A DNA stretch of 28,112 nucleotides from Chrysophaeum taylorii. Taxonomy: Eukaryota; Sar; Pelagophyceae; Pelagomonadales; Pelagomonadaceae. A program made the translations under genes and the position numbers. This document shows, in pieces, positions 18,031 through 26,454 of the stretch; position 1 is the stretch's first letter, and each line of letters begins with the position of its first letter. The notes under the pieces were generated by a model, which saw only the letters and a list, made by a program, of their open reading frames with translations, was not told the origin of the DNA and did no database searches. The stretch covers positions 1 through 28,112 of the forward strand of contig JAQMWT010000080.1 in NCBI GenBank assembly GCA_029834535.1, in the 5' to 3' direction.

Positions 18031-20010
18031 ATGCATCACTGGCGCAGCAGCCACCCACGTGGAGTCACGCCCGCCCGTCGCGAACTGCCTCGCACACTTA
18101 CGCCCGCTGAATCGTCTACCAACACTCCTCCGAACCGCAGGAAGCCGAATCGCGACGACATTACCCGTTTACTCTCGTCTTCTACCGCTGCGATCCGTCC
18201 TGGCTCCAACTCTCCAGCAACATTTGCCGACGCTGTGATGTTTAATGTCACTCAGCAGGAACAAGGATTATCTATCTTGCCAGACCAAAAATTCAAACCT
18301 CCTTTCACCAGTTTACTATCGTCCTTTTTACATACCGACCGATCCAAGGCACTTGATTCTATCTGCGCATCTCGCGATCACTTGGACTACCATGTCTTCA
18401 TGGAAATGTCGAACTTTCGTTCAGTCAGGACACCAGTCGTCTTCCCTCTTCCCTCTGCACCTGCAATACATGCTACACTCTGTTATCGAGGTCTCAAGAA
18501 GGAGACTCAGCAATCCACATTCCACTGTCTTCAGTGTTTTGACAAGGATGGCAAACCGCTCCAAATCTGTGTCTCCAATTACAAACGGAAGATAGATGAG
18601 CTACCTGCCGCTGTCTTAGAACATCTCGCCAGCGAATCACATATTAGGAACGCCTTCATACCCGCTTCTGTTCCTACTATGGGTATGTGTTGTGCATGTA
18701 GAAATACCGACCACAATATCTTCTCGTTTCTTTTCTTCGCGTGGAACGCACGTCTGGTCGTTTTTCCTTGTGAGTCATCACCCGCTGGTCACCTCCGTGC
18801 CACCATCATCCGTGTTTACTTTCTCCCAATGGATCTGCACGCACTGCTACAAGAACTAATCAAGGAACACTCTCTACCCGCTGATATAATTATGCCTTCC
18901 ACACTCTCAACAGATTCTCAACAAGTGGTGGCCTACCCCTTCAACCTCAAGTTTATTTCTCGGCTTCATCTGGAACACTTGTCGCTTATTGTGACAATTG
19001 TTCGCAGACATGCAAAGAAGCAGTCGATTATTAAGGCAAGTGCTTATCAGCCTTTGGTTCACGCTCTCCGCCGCTCCCTCGTAAAGCACATTGCCGAGTA
19101 CAACACACTAGCTGATGATGAACGACCATCGTCTATCTTTGACGAAACATCATCACCGACTACTTTCCACGATACCGATCGCAAAGATTTTGCTAAGCTC
19201 TTATCATCACGTTACCCCGATCTCTATGACGAACTTGCCGCTGCGACCGAAACGTCGTTAAACTACCCGCCAATGGCATCTACTGCCCCGGCACCAGCAC
19301 CAGCTACTACTACCACCTTCCCAGACCTTGAGGCATTATCTTCTCAAGTAACTCAACTTGCTCAACAGGTTGTGGCTCTCCAAACGTCATATGGGCAACT
19401 GGATCAACGCCTCCACACCTTAACTACCGAAAATGCTGCACTACGGTCTGATTTAAACACTGCTGTCACAAACCTCCGTGACATGGAAAATCGGCTATTT
19501 CCAGCCACTACTAATACCAATATTTTGCTGGTAGCCCTATTCAAGGTGTGCGAGTTACTCAACAGACTCACTCTCGCTCTGAATGACCAACGCGACTTAA
19601 CGTTTGGCACGCCTGATGATACTCTCATTCAACTCCGAAATGAGTTAATCCGCACGACTCATCATCCGGCCTTGCAACAAACTGAGTCTCTCCAAGACCC
19701 TTTCACAATTCCGCAGTTCATCGAGGATAACCTCGATGAACTACAATTGAGCAGTCTTATCCCACAAATCTTACATCAACTACTCGCACTTACTCACCGA
19801 ATCATACCTCAACATTGCTCCGCAAAGAGCATCAATCATCCTTCTGAACCTGAAGATGATGACGTTCCCGCCATATGTGAGGTCCAAGAGGACCAAGCAA
19901 TCTCCTCACCGTTATCATTGACTTCTGCCTCACATTCACGTTCACTTCCCTCTTTCAAAGTTTCCCTAGCTAAAAGCATTCAGAGTGTTATCACCAAGTC
20001 CAAGCCCTGA
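18031..20010 (+). CDS. ORFX: unknown protein encoded between copia pol and the 3' LTR, intact copy
   Basis: The intact frame of 659 codons runs from the first ATG; it is open from 17992, right after the TAG of motif A. I do not recognise the family. The N-terminal ~90 residues are basic and Ser/Thr/Pro-rich (HPRGVTPARRELP). A central globular part follows, with FPCESSPAGHLRATIIRVYF around residue 250. ATETSLNY (motif B) lies near residue 410. A predicted coiled coil at about 430-490 has heptads such as LSSQVTQLAQQVVALQ and LTTENAALRSDL. A helical C-terminal domain follows (MENRLFPATTNTNILLVALF; FIEDNLDELQLSSL), and the protein ends in KSKP. No transmembrane segment or signal peptide is evident, so an envelope role is not supported despite the env-like position. 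A diverged, broken homologue occupies the same place in element B (22043-23511). A structural or particle protein is possible. Confidence 0.7.
   Translation: MHHWRSSHPRGVTPARRELPRTLTPAESSTNTPPNRRKPNRDDITRLLSSSTAAIRPGSNSPATFADAVMFNVTQQEQGLSILPDQKFKPPFTSLLSSFLHTDRSKALDSICASRDHLDYHVFMEMSNFRSVRTPVVFPLPSAPAIHATLCYRGLKKETQQSTFHCLQCFDKDGKPLQICVSNYKRKIDELPAAVLEHLASESHIRNAFIPASVPTMGMCCACRNTDHNIFSFLFFAWNARLVVFPCESSPAGHLRATIIRVYFLPMDLHALLQELIKEHSLPADIIMPSTLSTDSQQVVAYPFNLKFISRLHLEHLSLIVTIVRRHAKKQSIIKASAYQPLVHALRRSLVKHIAEYNTLADDERPSSIFDETSSPTTFHDTDRKDFAKLLSSRYPDLYDELAAATETSLNYPPMASTAPAPAPATTTTFPDLEALSSQVTQLAQQVVALQTSYGQLDQRLHTLTTENAALRSDLNTAVTNLRDMENRLFPATTNTNILLVALFKVCELLNRLTLALNDQRDLTFGTPDDTLIQLRNELIRTTHHPALQQTESLQDPFTIPQFIEDNLDELQLSSLIPQILHQLLALTHRIIPQHCSAKSINHPSEPEDDDVPAICEVQEDQAISSPLSLTSASHSRSLPSFKVSLAKSIQSVITKSKP
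19244..19265 (+). repeat. 22-bp junction motif, copy B (inside ORFX)
   Basis: The core GACCGAAACGTCGTTAAAC is followed by TAC. In the ORFX frame it reads T-E-T-S-L-N-Y, followed by P-P. It lies between the globular part of ORFX and its Ala/Pro/Thr linker and coiled coil. Confidence 0.9.
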
Positions 20011-20130
20011 CACCTGCCTGCTGATGAACCTGTTGTGCCACTTTATGTGGCCTCTGAAGTGCACTTCTTGTTTATCCTGATCTCGTCCTCCATCACATTT
20101 CTCAAGAGATGTCATGTTCCTCTGCCACAA

Positions 20131-20145
20131 GACATCTCGAGGGGG
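20131..20145 (+). promoter_or_regulatory. Polypurine tract of copia element A
   Basis: GACATCTCGAGGGGG directly precedes the LTR start TGCAGAG. Element B has the same CTCGAGGGGG next to its LTR. This is where plus-strand DNA synthesis would start. Confidence 0.75.
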
Positions 20146-20454
20146 TGCAGAGAAATCTGCTAACTCCTACCCTTATTCCGTCCGTTGAGAGCGCGATCTC
20201 TTCCTTACCCTTCTTCTTCCCTTTTACGCAACCAAATGGTCCTCTGATTTGTGCCAAGCTCATCATCATGGTCTAGCGCGTCCGAAGTAATTACATGTTA
20301 CGCTGATGTGTTGCTATGTATCGTCTGTCGTGAGCCGAGGCTAGGGGGACCCTACATTTTAGTTCCCTGAAGCCTACTTATCCTTGCCAGACTCACGCGG
20401 TGAGACGGGATGGTCTCTCAGTGATCTAACCACAGCCTAGCGGAATTCTCTGCA
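20146..20454 (+). repeat. 3' LTR of copia element A, 309 bp
   Basis: The LTR starts TGCAGAGAA and ends TTCTCTGCA, a perfect 9-bp terminal inverted repeat with the expected TG...CA ends. It follows a polypurine tract. Near its start GCAGA-GAAA-TCTGC can form a small hairpin. The LTR of element B aligns along its whole length once an insertion is removed, which fixes the boundaries. The five bases after the end are AACCA; the matching target duplication cannot be checked because the 5' end is lost. Confidence 0.88.
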
Positions 20455-21259
20455 AACCAAGGTGATGATAGGAACACTCCGTGTGCGCTTTGTGAGTATG
20501 TTGTTCGACAGCTTGCTGCGAATGAAGCCTGAGGAAAAGTAGGTAGGGGGTCTCAAGCTCATAGAAGCCTAACCGAACGGAACCAGTGCGAGAGTACAAA
20601 GGAAACGTATTGGGAGATTGAACCAGTGGTGGATCTGGGTAAGTGCGAACCCAGCCTTGAGATAGAGTCTTGGAGAGCCAGGGAGTTTTAGGCACCGAGT
20701 TAATATCATCTGCTATGTCCAAGAAACGCCTCAGGTGCTGGTTCGGCCAGGACAGGACGTCTATGGGTCCAGTGTTGTACCTGCGAGCAATGCAGGTCCA
20801 TCGTCCCCGAGATTGGTAATCGCCACACAGATAAGTAGGGAAGCGGTCGACTACATCAACGGTGTAGTCCAGTGTGGCGTGAATGAGGCTAGCCACGGAG
20901 ATGTGATCCCTGTGGATACACGTGTGAGGGGGTGTCATCTCCGCAAGTAGGACTAGGGGTTTCAGTAGTTTGATGATAGAAAGCATACTGTCAAAGAGGG
21001 AGTCGTCGAGCAAACTGACCAAGTCGGATTTTTTGGTGCTCTTGAGAAGATTTCGGTTGGTGCAAGGGGGAGTGATTTCTATCACACTACAGTCAAAATT
21101 CCGTCTTTCATCTTCCGTTATAGAATTTCTACTTACTAGGTAGGCATTTTGACCGTCGAAAGTAAGAGGAGTATTGAGAAGTATTGATAAGTATTGAGAA
21201 GTTGCCGAGCATTTAGCATGCAGTGGTAAGTCACCTGGGAAACCATCCCGTCTCATCAT
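20426..21259 (-). CDS. Unrecognised 277-codon open frame between the two copia LTRs
   Basis: An uninterrupted minus-strand frame starts inside the LTR of element B (MMRRDGFPGD is LTR sequence), crosses the whole 748-bp interval 20455-21202 and stops inside the LTR of element A. Only the middle (about 250 residues, LLNTPLTFDGQNAY to TECSYHHLG) is non-LTR. Composition looks protein-like, with segments such as SLLDDSLFDSMLSIIKLLKP and RYNTGPIDVLSWPNQHLRRF, but I see no known motif. The likely reading is an internal piece of an older gene or element whose two ends were cut off by the convergent copia insertions. A chance open frame is less likely at this length and composition but not excluded. 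Confidence 0.35.
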   Translation of the reverse strand: MMRRDGFPGDLPLHAKCSATSQYLSILLNTPLTFDGQNAYLVSRNSITEDERRNFDCSVIEITPPCTNRNLLKSTKKSDLVSLLDDSLFDSMLSIIKLLKPLVLLAEMTPPHTCIHRDHISVASLIHATLDYTVDVVDRFPTYLCGDYQSRGRWTCIARRYNTGPIDVLSWPNQHLRRFLDIADDINSVPKTPWLSKTLSQGWVRTYPDPPLVQSPNTFPLYSRTGSVRLGFYELETPYLLFLRLHSQQAVEQHTHKAHTECSYHHLGLQRIPLGCG

Positions 21260-21902
21260 GAACGTCTGGAAGTATTTAATTCGGGGAATGGAAGGTATGT
21301 TCCCTATATCCTCAGAACACGACAGGCGGCATCTAGAACTAACTAACTAACTTCAGACCTCTCCCGAGCATGGGAGCCAGGCCGGACCGACAGGAGCCAG
21401 TCCGGAATCACGGGCCTGTAGACGAGGAGCGCCGAAACGTCGGTCGGCGGAGAGTGACCATCAAGCTTGTCGCCATGCGACGAGGAGACCGCGATGTGAC
21501 TGACAACCAACTCGTCGATAACCTTCCGTCTTCGCCCCCCGGCCATACCCCGCCCCACTGCGAACGTTCCGGCTGCCAACCGGCCCGCCCGGGAGGCGAA
21601 TAGGTGCCAACCTACGCCGGGAGGGCGGATGCCCTCGCAAGGCTCAGGATTCATGAGGCACCGTCCTCCATCGCAACGACCAGGGTAAGGGCTGGGGTTA
21701 GGGTTCAGCAGGCGGCATCTAGAACTACACGAGAAAGGTTAAGTGTATTGTGCTACATACCTCGGGACGCGCTAGACCATGATGATGAGCTTGAGCACAA
21801 ATCAGAGGACTAGTTGACTGTGTAGAAAGGAAGAAGAAGGGTAAGGAAGAGACCACGTTCTCAACGGACGGATAAGGGTAAGAGGCAGCAGATTTCTCTG
21901 CA
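21203..21902 (-). repeat. 3' LTR of copia element B, split by an insertion
   Basis: On the minus strand it starts TGCAGAGAAATCTGC at 21902, after CTCGAGGGGG, and follows the element A LTR block by block (CATCATCATGGTCTAGCGCG; CTGTCGTG...GAGGATA; GATGAGACGGGATGG). It ends near 21203 with CTCGGCA. The alignment is continuous only if 21342-21708 and one 19-bp repeat are taken out, leaving about 314 bp against 309 bp in element A. Confidence 0.85.
21323..21727 (-). mobile_element. SINE-like 367-bp insertion with 19-bp direct repeats
   Basis: CAGGCGGCATCTAGAACTA occurs at 21323-21341 and again at 21709-21727. The sequence between them is the same element as the right arm at 15418-15740. On the minus strand it starts CTGAACCCTAACCCCAGCCC (telomere-like) and GTTGCGATGGAGG, and ends in a short GTTA/GTTAG tail, as for a retroposed element copied by a LINE. 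The host LTR alignment proves that it is an insertion. No tRNA-like head or clear pol III boxes were found, so the class is uncertain. Confidence 0.8.
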
Positions 21903-22042
21903 CCCCCTCGAGATGTCTTAAGCGCAAGGTGCGACTATAAAACATCTCTTGAGAAAGATGATGATGAAGGAAAGAAAAATGGAGAAGAATACAGTCTTGA
22001 TGGTCGCAGAGGTCACATACGAAGCATCAAGATTATAGAATC

Positions 22043-23511
22043 TTAGGGCTTGGACTTGGTGGAGCTGAGAGTCGATTTGACCCTTTTGAACAGAACATTA
22101 CGAAACACAGGTACAACAGACAGTGTGTTAGGATTATCTGAGGTGAGGTGGTAGATGTCGTTAGTTGTTACCGGTTCGGGAGTGTTGGAATCATCGTCAC
22201 CTTCTGCTGTAAGGTGGTTAACACCAATAGCTGAATGATGTGGTGCCAAGTGAAATGTGAGTGCACGTCGAGCATTCAGTATGGATGGCGAACGAGAATC
22301 TAGTTGTAAGGTGTCCAGTTGGTTTTCCAAGAAGTTGGACTTGGCGAACGTGAAGATAGAAGAGTCTTCCGATTCACATGAGAGCGGGCGGGGTGCTCTG
22401 AAACATGAGAGCAGCCTGTCACGCAGATGAAGGAGGTGATCGTCCGGGGAGGAGTGGTTGGCGGCATGTTGGTCATGAGTGGTGAGTGTTAAGCGGGACA
22501 ACAGCTCTGTGATCTTGTACAGTGTTATAAGTAACACGTGGGTGTTGGCTGTAGGAGGAAAGAGCCGGTTCTCCAGGGAGGTGATTGAAGCAATGGCAGC
22601 CTTGTTAATATAGATTCGAAGAGTTTCCTGGCGTTGTTCGACTTGTTGACGCAAGGCGTCGAAATCAGCAAGCGAATCAGAAGACGTAGGTGACGATGGC
22701 GAAAATATCTCCAGAGTAGAGTCTGGCGTGGAGTGTAAGTAGTTTAACGATGTTTCGGTCAACGTTAAAAATAAAAGAGCGCAGAAAGTCTTGATGTTCT
22801 GCCTGAGTATAAGTGGGGCCGAACATTACATCCTGGAGTGATGGTGGTTTTTGTATCATCAGAAGATGATACGTAGTCGTCAAGATGTTGTACCCACGAT
22901 TAAGCAACAGTAGTAATCACATGCTGAATTTGGATGGCTTGCACATAGCCTGAGCTTTGCGACTCTGTTCGAACAAGAGTCACAAGGAAACTACGATGCT
23001 CAAGGTGCATATGTGTTATAAGCCGAAGATCCAGTGCGAATGGTAATTGTATGTATGGTAGAATCTGTTGTGGCCAGGGCGGATACGGATAATATCAAGT
23101 TAACAAGTGAAGGGTGTTGAGCTAGCATGCTTGTCAAAAGAGTATATAACTCCCGTGGCAATGATAGATGCGTATGAGGGTAGCGCGTATATGACCAGCT
23201 GAGCGCGCATCACAAGGGAATTGGAAGGAAGTATCATTGCGAGCATATACAGTAGGTTGTCCTCGCTCGTACACAGCATAGTCCATGCTGAGGCCGTCCT
23301 GGAACGTCAGTGACTGAGGTGTGATATGCACGGCTGGTGTCGGTGCAACCGCAGCAGCCTGTGTGGTAGCAGTAGTAGCAGTCATGGTTTGTCGCTTTTG
23401 CGACAACCTGGGAGAAGGTTCGGCCGTGGAGAGCGAGCGTGGGATTGTCCTTCGAACGACTGGGGAGATGCCGCGGCCACGGGAGTGCCAAGAAAAAGAC
23501 ATGAGCGACAC
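22043..23511 (-). pseudogene. ORFX homologue of element B, broken
   Basis: Three pieces align with ORFX of element A. The N-terminal piece (23511-23134) shares HSRGRGISPVVRR against HPRGVTPARR and FPCDARSAGHIRATLIRIYH against FPCESSPAGHLRATIIRVYF. A middle piece lies near 22907-22760. The C-terminal piece (22762-22043) has TETSLNY, a Q-rich coil, LENRLFPPTANTHVLLITLY and the ending TKSKP. The two proteins are roughly 35-45% alike in the C-terminal third, far less than their pol proteins. The region around 23130-22910 is rearranged or deleted, and frame changes occur. The shared ending and order show that this is the same gene in the same place of a related element. Confidence 0.75.
22740..22761 (-). 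repeat. 22-bp junction motif, copy C (inside ORFX remnant)
   Basis: The core on the minus strand is GACCGAAACATCGTTAAAC followed by TAC, reading T-E-T-S-L-N-Y and then L-H. It is the positional equivalent of copy B in element A. Confidence 0.9.
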
Positions 23512-23557
23512 TCACACGCGTACAAAAATTTGTGGCAAAAGAATGTAGGGCCAGGGC

Positions 23558-23579
23558 TAGTTTAACGACGTTGCGATCA
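23558..23579 (-). repeat. 22-bp junction motif, copy D (pol/ORFX junction)
   Basis: The core on the minus strand is GATCGCAACGTCGTTAAAC followed by TAG. In the pol frame, twelve codons past the pol stop, it reads A-T-S-L-N and then TAG (23559-23557). It is the positional equivalent of copy A. Confidence 0.9.
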
Positions 23580-23595
23580 CTAGGGTTCGGCATCT

Positions 23596-25191
23596 TCAAT
23601 CCTGTAAATGCTTGTCGTCAGAGGCATGATGCATACCGAGTAGAGAACGAAAAGTGGAGAACTCAGCAGCAAGTGGCATTGTAAAACCATCAGCCACGTT
23701 TAGCTTGCCGGGAACATGATGGACTCGAATATTCTGTAGCGAGATGTACTCACGGATCTTAAACCATCTGGTCGACAGTGCCTTGGATCGAGAGGACCCA
23801 TCTGGGTTATTAGAGGTGTGAACAGCGGCAGCATTGTCAGACAAGAGAGGTAGGCTTCTGATAAAGCGCATATCTTCAGCAATTGGGTTGTCATTGTCAT
23901 CGAAGTCAACAGGATCAGCGGTGTTCTCACCATTAGCATTGTTGACGTAGAAGGTGGGGTTGACGACAGAGGAAAGTTCCAACAGCAGCTTGTGTAGCCA
24001 AATAGCTTCATCAGCACAAATACTAAGGGCGATCAACTCAGCTTCGTGAGTTGAGCAGGAGACAATCGGTTGAAGCTTGCTTTTCCAACCTATAAGGCAG
24101 TTGAAAAGATAGAAGAAAAACCCGGTGGTAGATTCCCTATCTTCCTGTGCTAAGGAAGGGGCGTTGTCAGCGTCGACCATGGCAACTAAGGGATCAAACT
24201 GTCCAGTGGATACATCCTGCGGTTGGTAGTCGACCACAGTGGAGAGATCGATTCTATTAGCGGAAACAGTGCGAATGTGAGCTTCAATAGCATTACCTTT
24301 AGGATGAAACCAGAGGCGAAGTGAGCGGTTTTCCGGTTTCCTCAGGTAGCGGAGCAGGTGTTCTAGCATTTGAACGTGAACATACGTGGGTGCATGCATA
24401 CCACGCGAACATCTGCCCAAGGCCTGCGAGAAGTCAGGTCTGCAGGCCACTTGCATGAACACCAGCTTGCCAAGGAGGGTGGCAAAGTGCGAGTTGATGT
24501 ACAACTCTGTTTCAGAGCTGGGAGTGCCATCTTTATACTTTAAGGACAAGGACATTGGATATTTAAGCGGAGTTAGTTGCTGCAAGACAGGATGATCAGC
24601 GAAGAGTTCATCAAGATTGGCTTGCACATCCAGAGAAATGGATCCATCAGATGTGCGACACACACGCATGCCTAGGAGGGTATGGACAGGTTCAAACTGC
24701 TCTACAGCATACCGTTTGTGGAGGGCATCCTGTAACTCAGTACGAAGAGTGTCATCATTGGACACAATAACAGTGTCGTCTACAGACAGACTGCATACGA
24801 CAAACTTAGCATGCGCGGATACTCGAGTATATAGGCAAGAGTCCGAATGCAGGCGCTTGTAGCCAAGGCTACGGAAGACGCCGTCTATCTCTTTGTTCCA
24901 AAGAGATCGTGATTGCCGAAGTCCATAAAGTGACTTCAGCAGTTTCGGTAGGCGTCGGCCCTTGTACTTAGCGTCATCGGGGTCGATAAGCTTGATGCCG
25001 TCTGGTAACTGAACATAGACGTTGGCATCAATGTCAGACTGAACGAAGGCGTTCGGGACGTCTGCGTGGTAGACATTCAATTGCTTGTATGCTGCAATAG
25101 CCAGTAGTACCCGGATTGCGGTCATTGTGGCCATTGGGCTGAAGGTGCCAAAGAAATCGGCGCCAAGAGATGCTAGGAAGCCACGTAGCAC
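23596..25191 (-). CDS. Ty1/copia reverse transcriptase and RNase H, element B
   Basis: This is a 531-codon open frame. RT motif A is YHADVPNAFVQ (Asp44), followed by LLKSLYGLRQ (81-92) and CSLSVDD (Asp138-139; Leu-Ser replaces the common Leu-Tyr before VDD). The connection domain has LLGKLVFMQVACRPDF (239-254). RNase H shows Asp340, the EAE motif at 383-385, Asp452 and Asp501, all four acidic positions kept. The protein ends HHASDDKHLQD. The frame should extend upstream: the minus-strand sequence at 25330-25200 encodes LPDGVSHPIDSRMVLKIK and then DSAGRYVKHKARLV, typical for the start of copia RT, but one extra A in an A run breaks it. It would copy the element RNA into cDNA within cytoplasmic particles. 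Confidence 0.92.
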   Translation of the reverse strand: MLRGFLASLGADFFGTFSPMATMTAIRVLLAIAAYKQLNVYHADVPNAFVQSDIDANVYVQLPDGIKLIDPDDAKYKGRRLPKLLKSLYGLRQSRSLWNKEIDGVFRSLGYKRLHSDSCLYTRVSAHAKFVVCSLSVDDTVIVSNDDTLRTELQDALHKRYAVEQFEPVHTLLGMRVCRTSDGSISLDVQANLDELFADHPVLQQLTPLKYPMSLSLKYKDGTPSSETELYINSHFATLLGKLVFMQVACRPDFSQALGRCSRGMHAPTYVHVQMLEHLLRYLRKPENRSLRLWFHPKGNAIEAHIRTVSANRIDLSTVVDYQPQDVSTGQFDPLVAMVDADNAPSLAQEDRESTTGFFFYLFNCLIGWKSKLQPIVSCSTHEAELIALSICADEAIWLHKLLLELSSVVNPTFYVNNANGENTADPVDFDDNDNPIAEDMRFIRSLPLLSDNAAAVHTSNNPDGSSRSKALSTRWFKIREYISLQNIRVHHVPGKLNVADGFTMPLAAEFSTFRSLLGMHHASDDKHLQD

Positions 25192-25242
25192 GAGGCGAGC
25201 CTTGTGCTTAACGTATCTGCCTGCAGAGTCTGTTTTTAATCT

Positions 25243-26451
25243 TCAGAACCATCCTGCTGTCAATAGGGTGAGAGACACCGTCGGGTAAAGAAAGTTCGAA
25301 GCAGCCAAAGCGGATAATGTCGTGGAGTTCCTTGGCGATGGCCTTGACTTGAGGTAGGCGTGCCTGTCTTCAGGCGACATACCGTGGAGGCACTTAAGTT
25401 TGTATTCGTCGATGGAAACGTCCGCTTCTTGGACCTTATATTCGTCAGGACCAACAGTGGCTGGTGAACTATAGTTTAACGACGTTGCGGTCGAGGCAGT
25501 GTGCGCGACGTCGGAATAAGCGGAAACAGCGTCAGTAGGAGGGGTAGAGGAAGCAGATTCCAGTTGAATATGGATAGTAGTTTCGGCATGTAAGACCTGG
25601 GTGATGTACTCTGTAGAGACCAGAAGGTATTCCTCCAAGTCAGACAGAGATGCAGAATTAGCGCCAAAATCGGAGGAGTTGTGATCGATAAAGCTGGTCG
25701 GCGCCAGATACGTAAGTGCATACTGTAATGAAGAAATGCCAAAGGCAGCAGCGTGCTCAGTGAACGCAGCTAAAAGAGGCTGAGGAATGGGGCGCGTAGG
25801 TGAACCATCAGCAGTTAGAAAGGTGGCGGCTGGGATGCTGGATGCGCACTTAGCGTGGGCGAAGTAACCATCGACGTGAGGGTAACGGGCAAGTAAGTCA
25901 GTGCGCAACGGGAGAAGAAGACGAGCTAGCAACGCATGTTCCCCCTCTGAGCAGATAGCAGACCAGAGGATACCACCATTGATATGAAGGGCGGAGAGGG
26001 CGGGAGACTTGAACGTAAGAAAGTGGTGGCGAAGATCCCAGCGGAAATCGGCGAGTTTGCCACCAGCGGCTTTGTAAGCACCAATAGTAGACGCTTGCCG
26101 CCGGGCTTGGATATTTTTCATGGAGGTTGCCTTGCGGTTGTTAGGTTGTTTGGAACCTGGGACAAGAATGAGGTCATCTTGTGCAAAAAGGTCTTTGTAA
26201 GAAGGAAGCAAGGACGGCGGTGGCATAGAGCCAGAATCGTCGACGGGAGCGTCGGAAGGGGGGGGAGAAGCAGGAGCAGGGGACGAAGAAGGAGCTGAGG
26301 GAGGTGGAGAGTGCCCCCTCTGAGGATGAAGTGTCCGTGCCCTCTGAATGGAACGGTCTTGGATAGCAGCGTGGGGTGTGAGCGAGAAAGACACGGGAGG
26401 AGCGTGAGGCGGAGGAACAAGTTCAGGATCAGGAGTAGGATGCTGGAGCAT
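25243..26451 (-). CDS. Copia polyprotein segment between integrase and RT, with an unrecognised domain
   Basis: The 402-codon frame begins with a Pro/Ser-rich linker (PPPSAPSSSPAPASPPPSDA), usual after copia integrase. It then has about 200 residues that I cannot assign (ADFRWDLRHHFLTFKSPALS; LPLRTDLLARYPHVDGYFAH; FGISSLQYALTYLAPTSFI). Next comes TASTATSLNY (motif E) near residue 325, an acidic stretch (DEYKVQEADVSIDEYKLKCL) and the approach to RT, where a frame change near 25350 leads into KAIAKELHDIIRFGCFELS. A linker of this length is longer than I expect for the family. Whether the middle part is a folded extra domain is unknown. Confidence 0.6.
   Translation of the reverse strand: MLQHPTPDPELVPPPHAPPVSFSLTPHAAIQDRSIQRARTLHPQRGHSPPPSAPSSSPAPASPPPSDAPVDDSGSMPPPSLLPSYKDLFAQDDLILVPGSKQPNNRKATSMKNIQARRQASTIGAYKAAGGKLADFRWDLRHHFLTFKSPALSALHINGGILWSAICSEGEHALLARLLLPLRTDLLARYPHVDGYFAHAKCASSIPAATFLTADGSPTRPIPQPLLAAFTEHAAAFGISSLQYALTYLAPTSFIDHNSSDFGANSASLSDLEEYLLVSTEYITQVLHAETTIHIQLESASSTPPTDAVSAYSDVAHTASTATSLNYSSPATVGPDEYKVQEADVSIDEYKLKCLHGMSPEDRHAYLKSRPSPRNSTTLSALAASNFLYPTVSLTLLTAGWF
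25472..25493 (-). repeat. 22-bp junction motif, copy E (between integrase and RT)
   Basis: The core on the minus strand is GACCGCAACGTCGTTAAAC followed by TAT, reading T-A-T-S-L-N-Y and then S-S within the long open frame 26451-25243. Confidence 0.9.
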
Positions 26452-26454
26452 GTA

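Larger units (their letters stand above)
16835..20454 (+). mobile_element. Ty1/copia element A (5'-truncated): RT end, RNase H, ORFX, 3' LTR
   Basis: The element starts abruptly in the middle of the RT domain (TPLKYPM-like sequence) next to the AAACTT cluster. It continues through RNase H, a spacer of about 220 bases, ORFX, a polypurine tract and an LTR with perfect 9-bp terminal inverted repeats. Element B on the other strand has the same order, which supports reading pol, ORFX and LTR as one element. A PPT/LTR-like junction inside the spacer (17899-17930) leaves open a nested structure. Confidence 0.75.

Noticed and set aside
18676..18700. Short intron (GTATGT...TAG) inside ORFX
   Set aside because: It would be under 25 bases and the frame is open through it, so splicing is unlikely.
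18031..20010. ORFX as a viral-type envelope glycoprotein
   Set aside because: The position fits, but there is no signal peptide, no C-terminal transmembrane anchor and no Cys-rich ectodomain pattern; a coiled coil alone is not enough.
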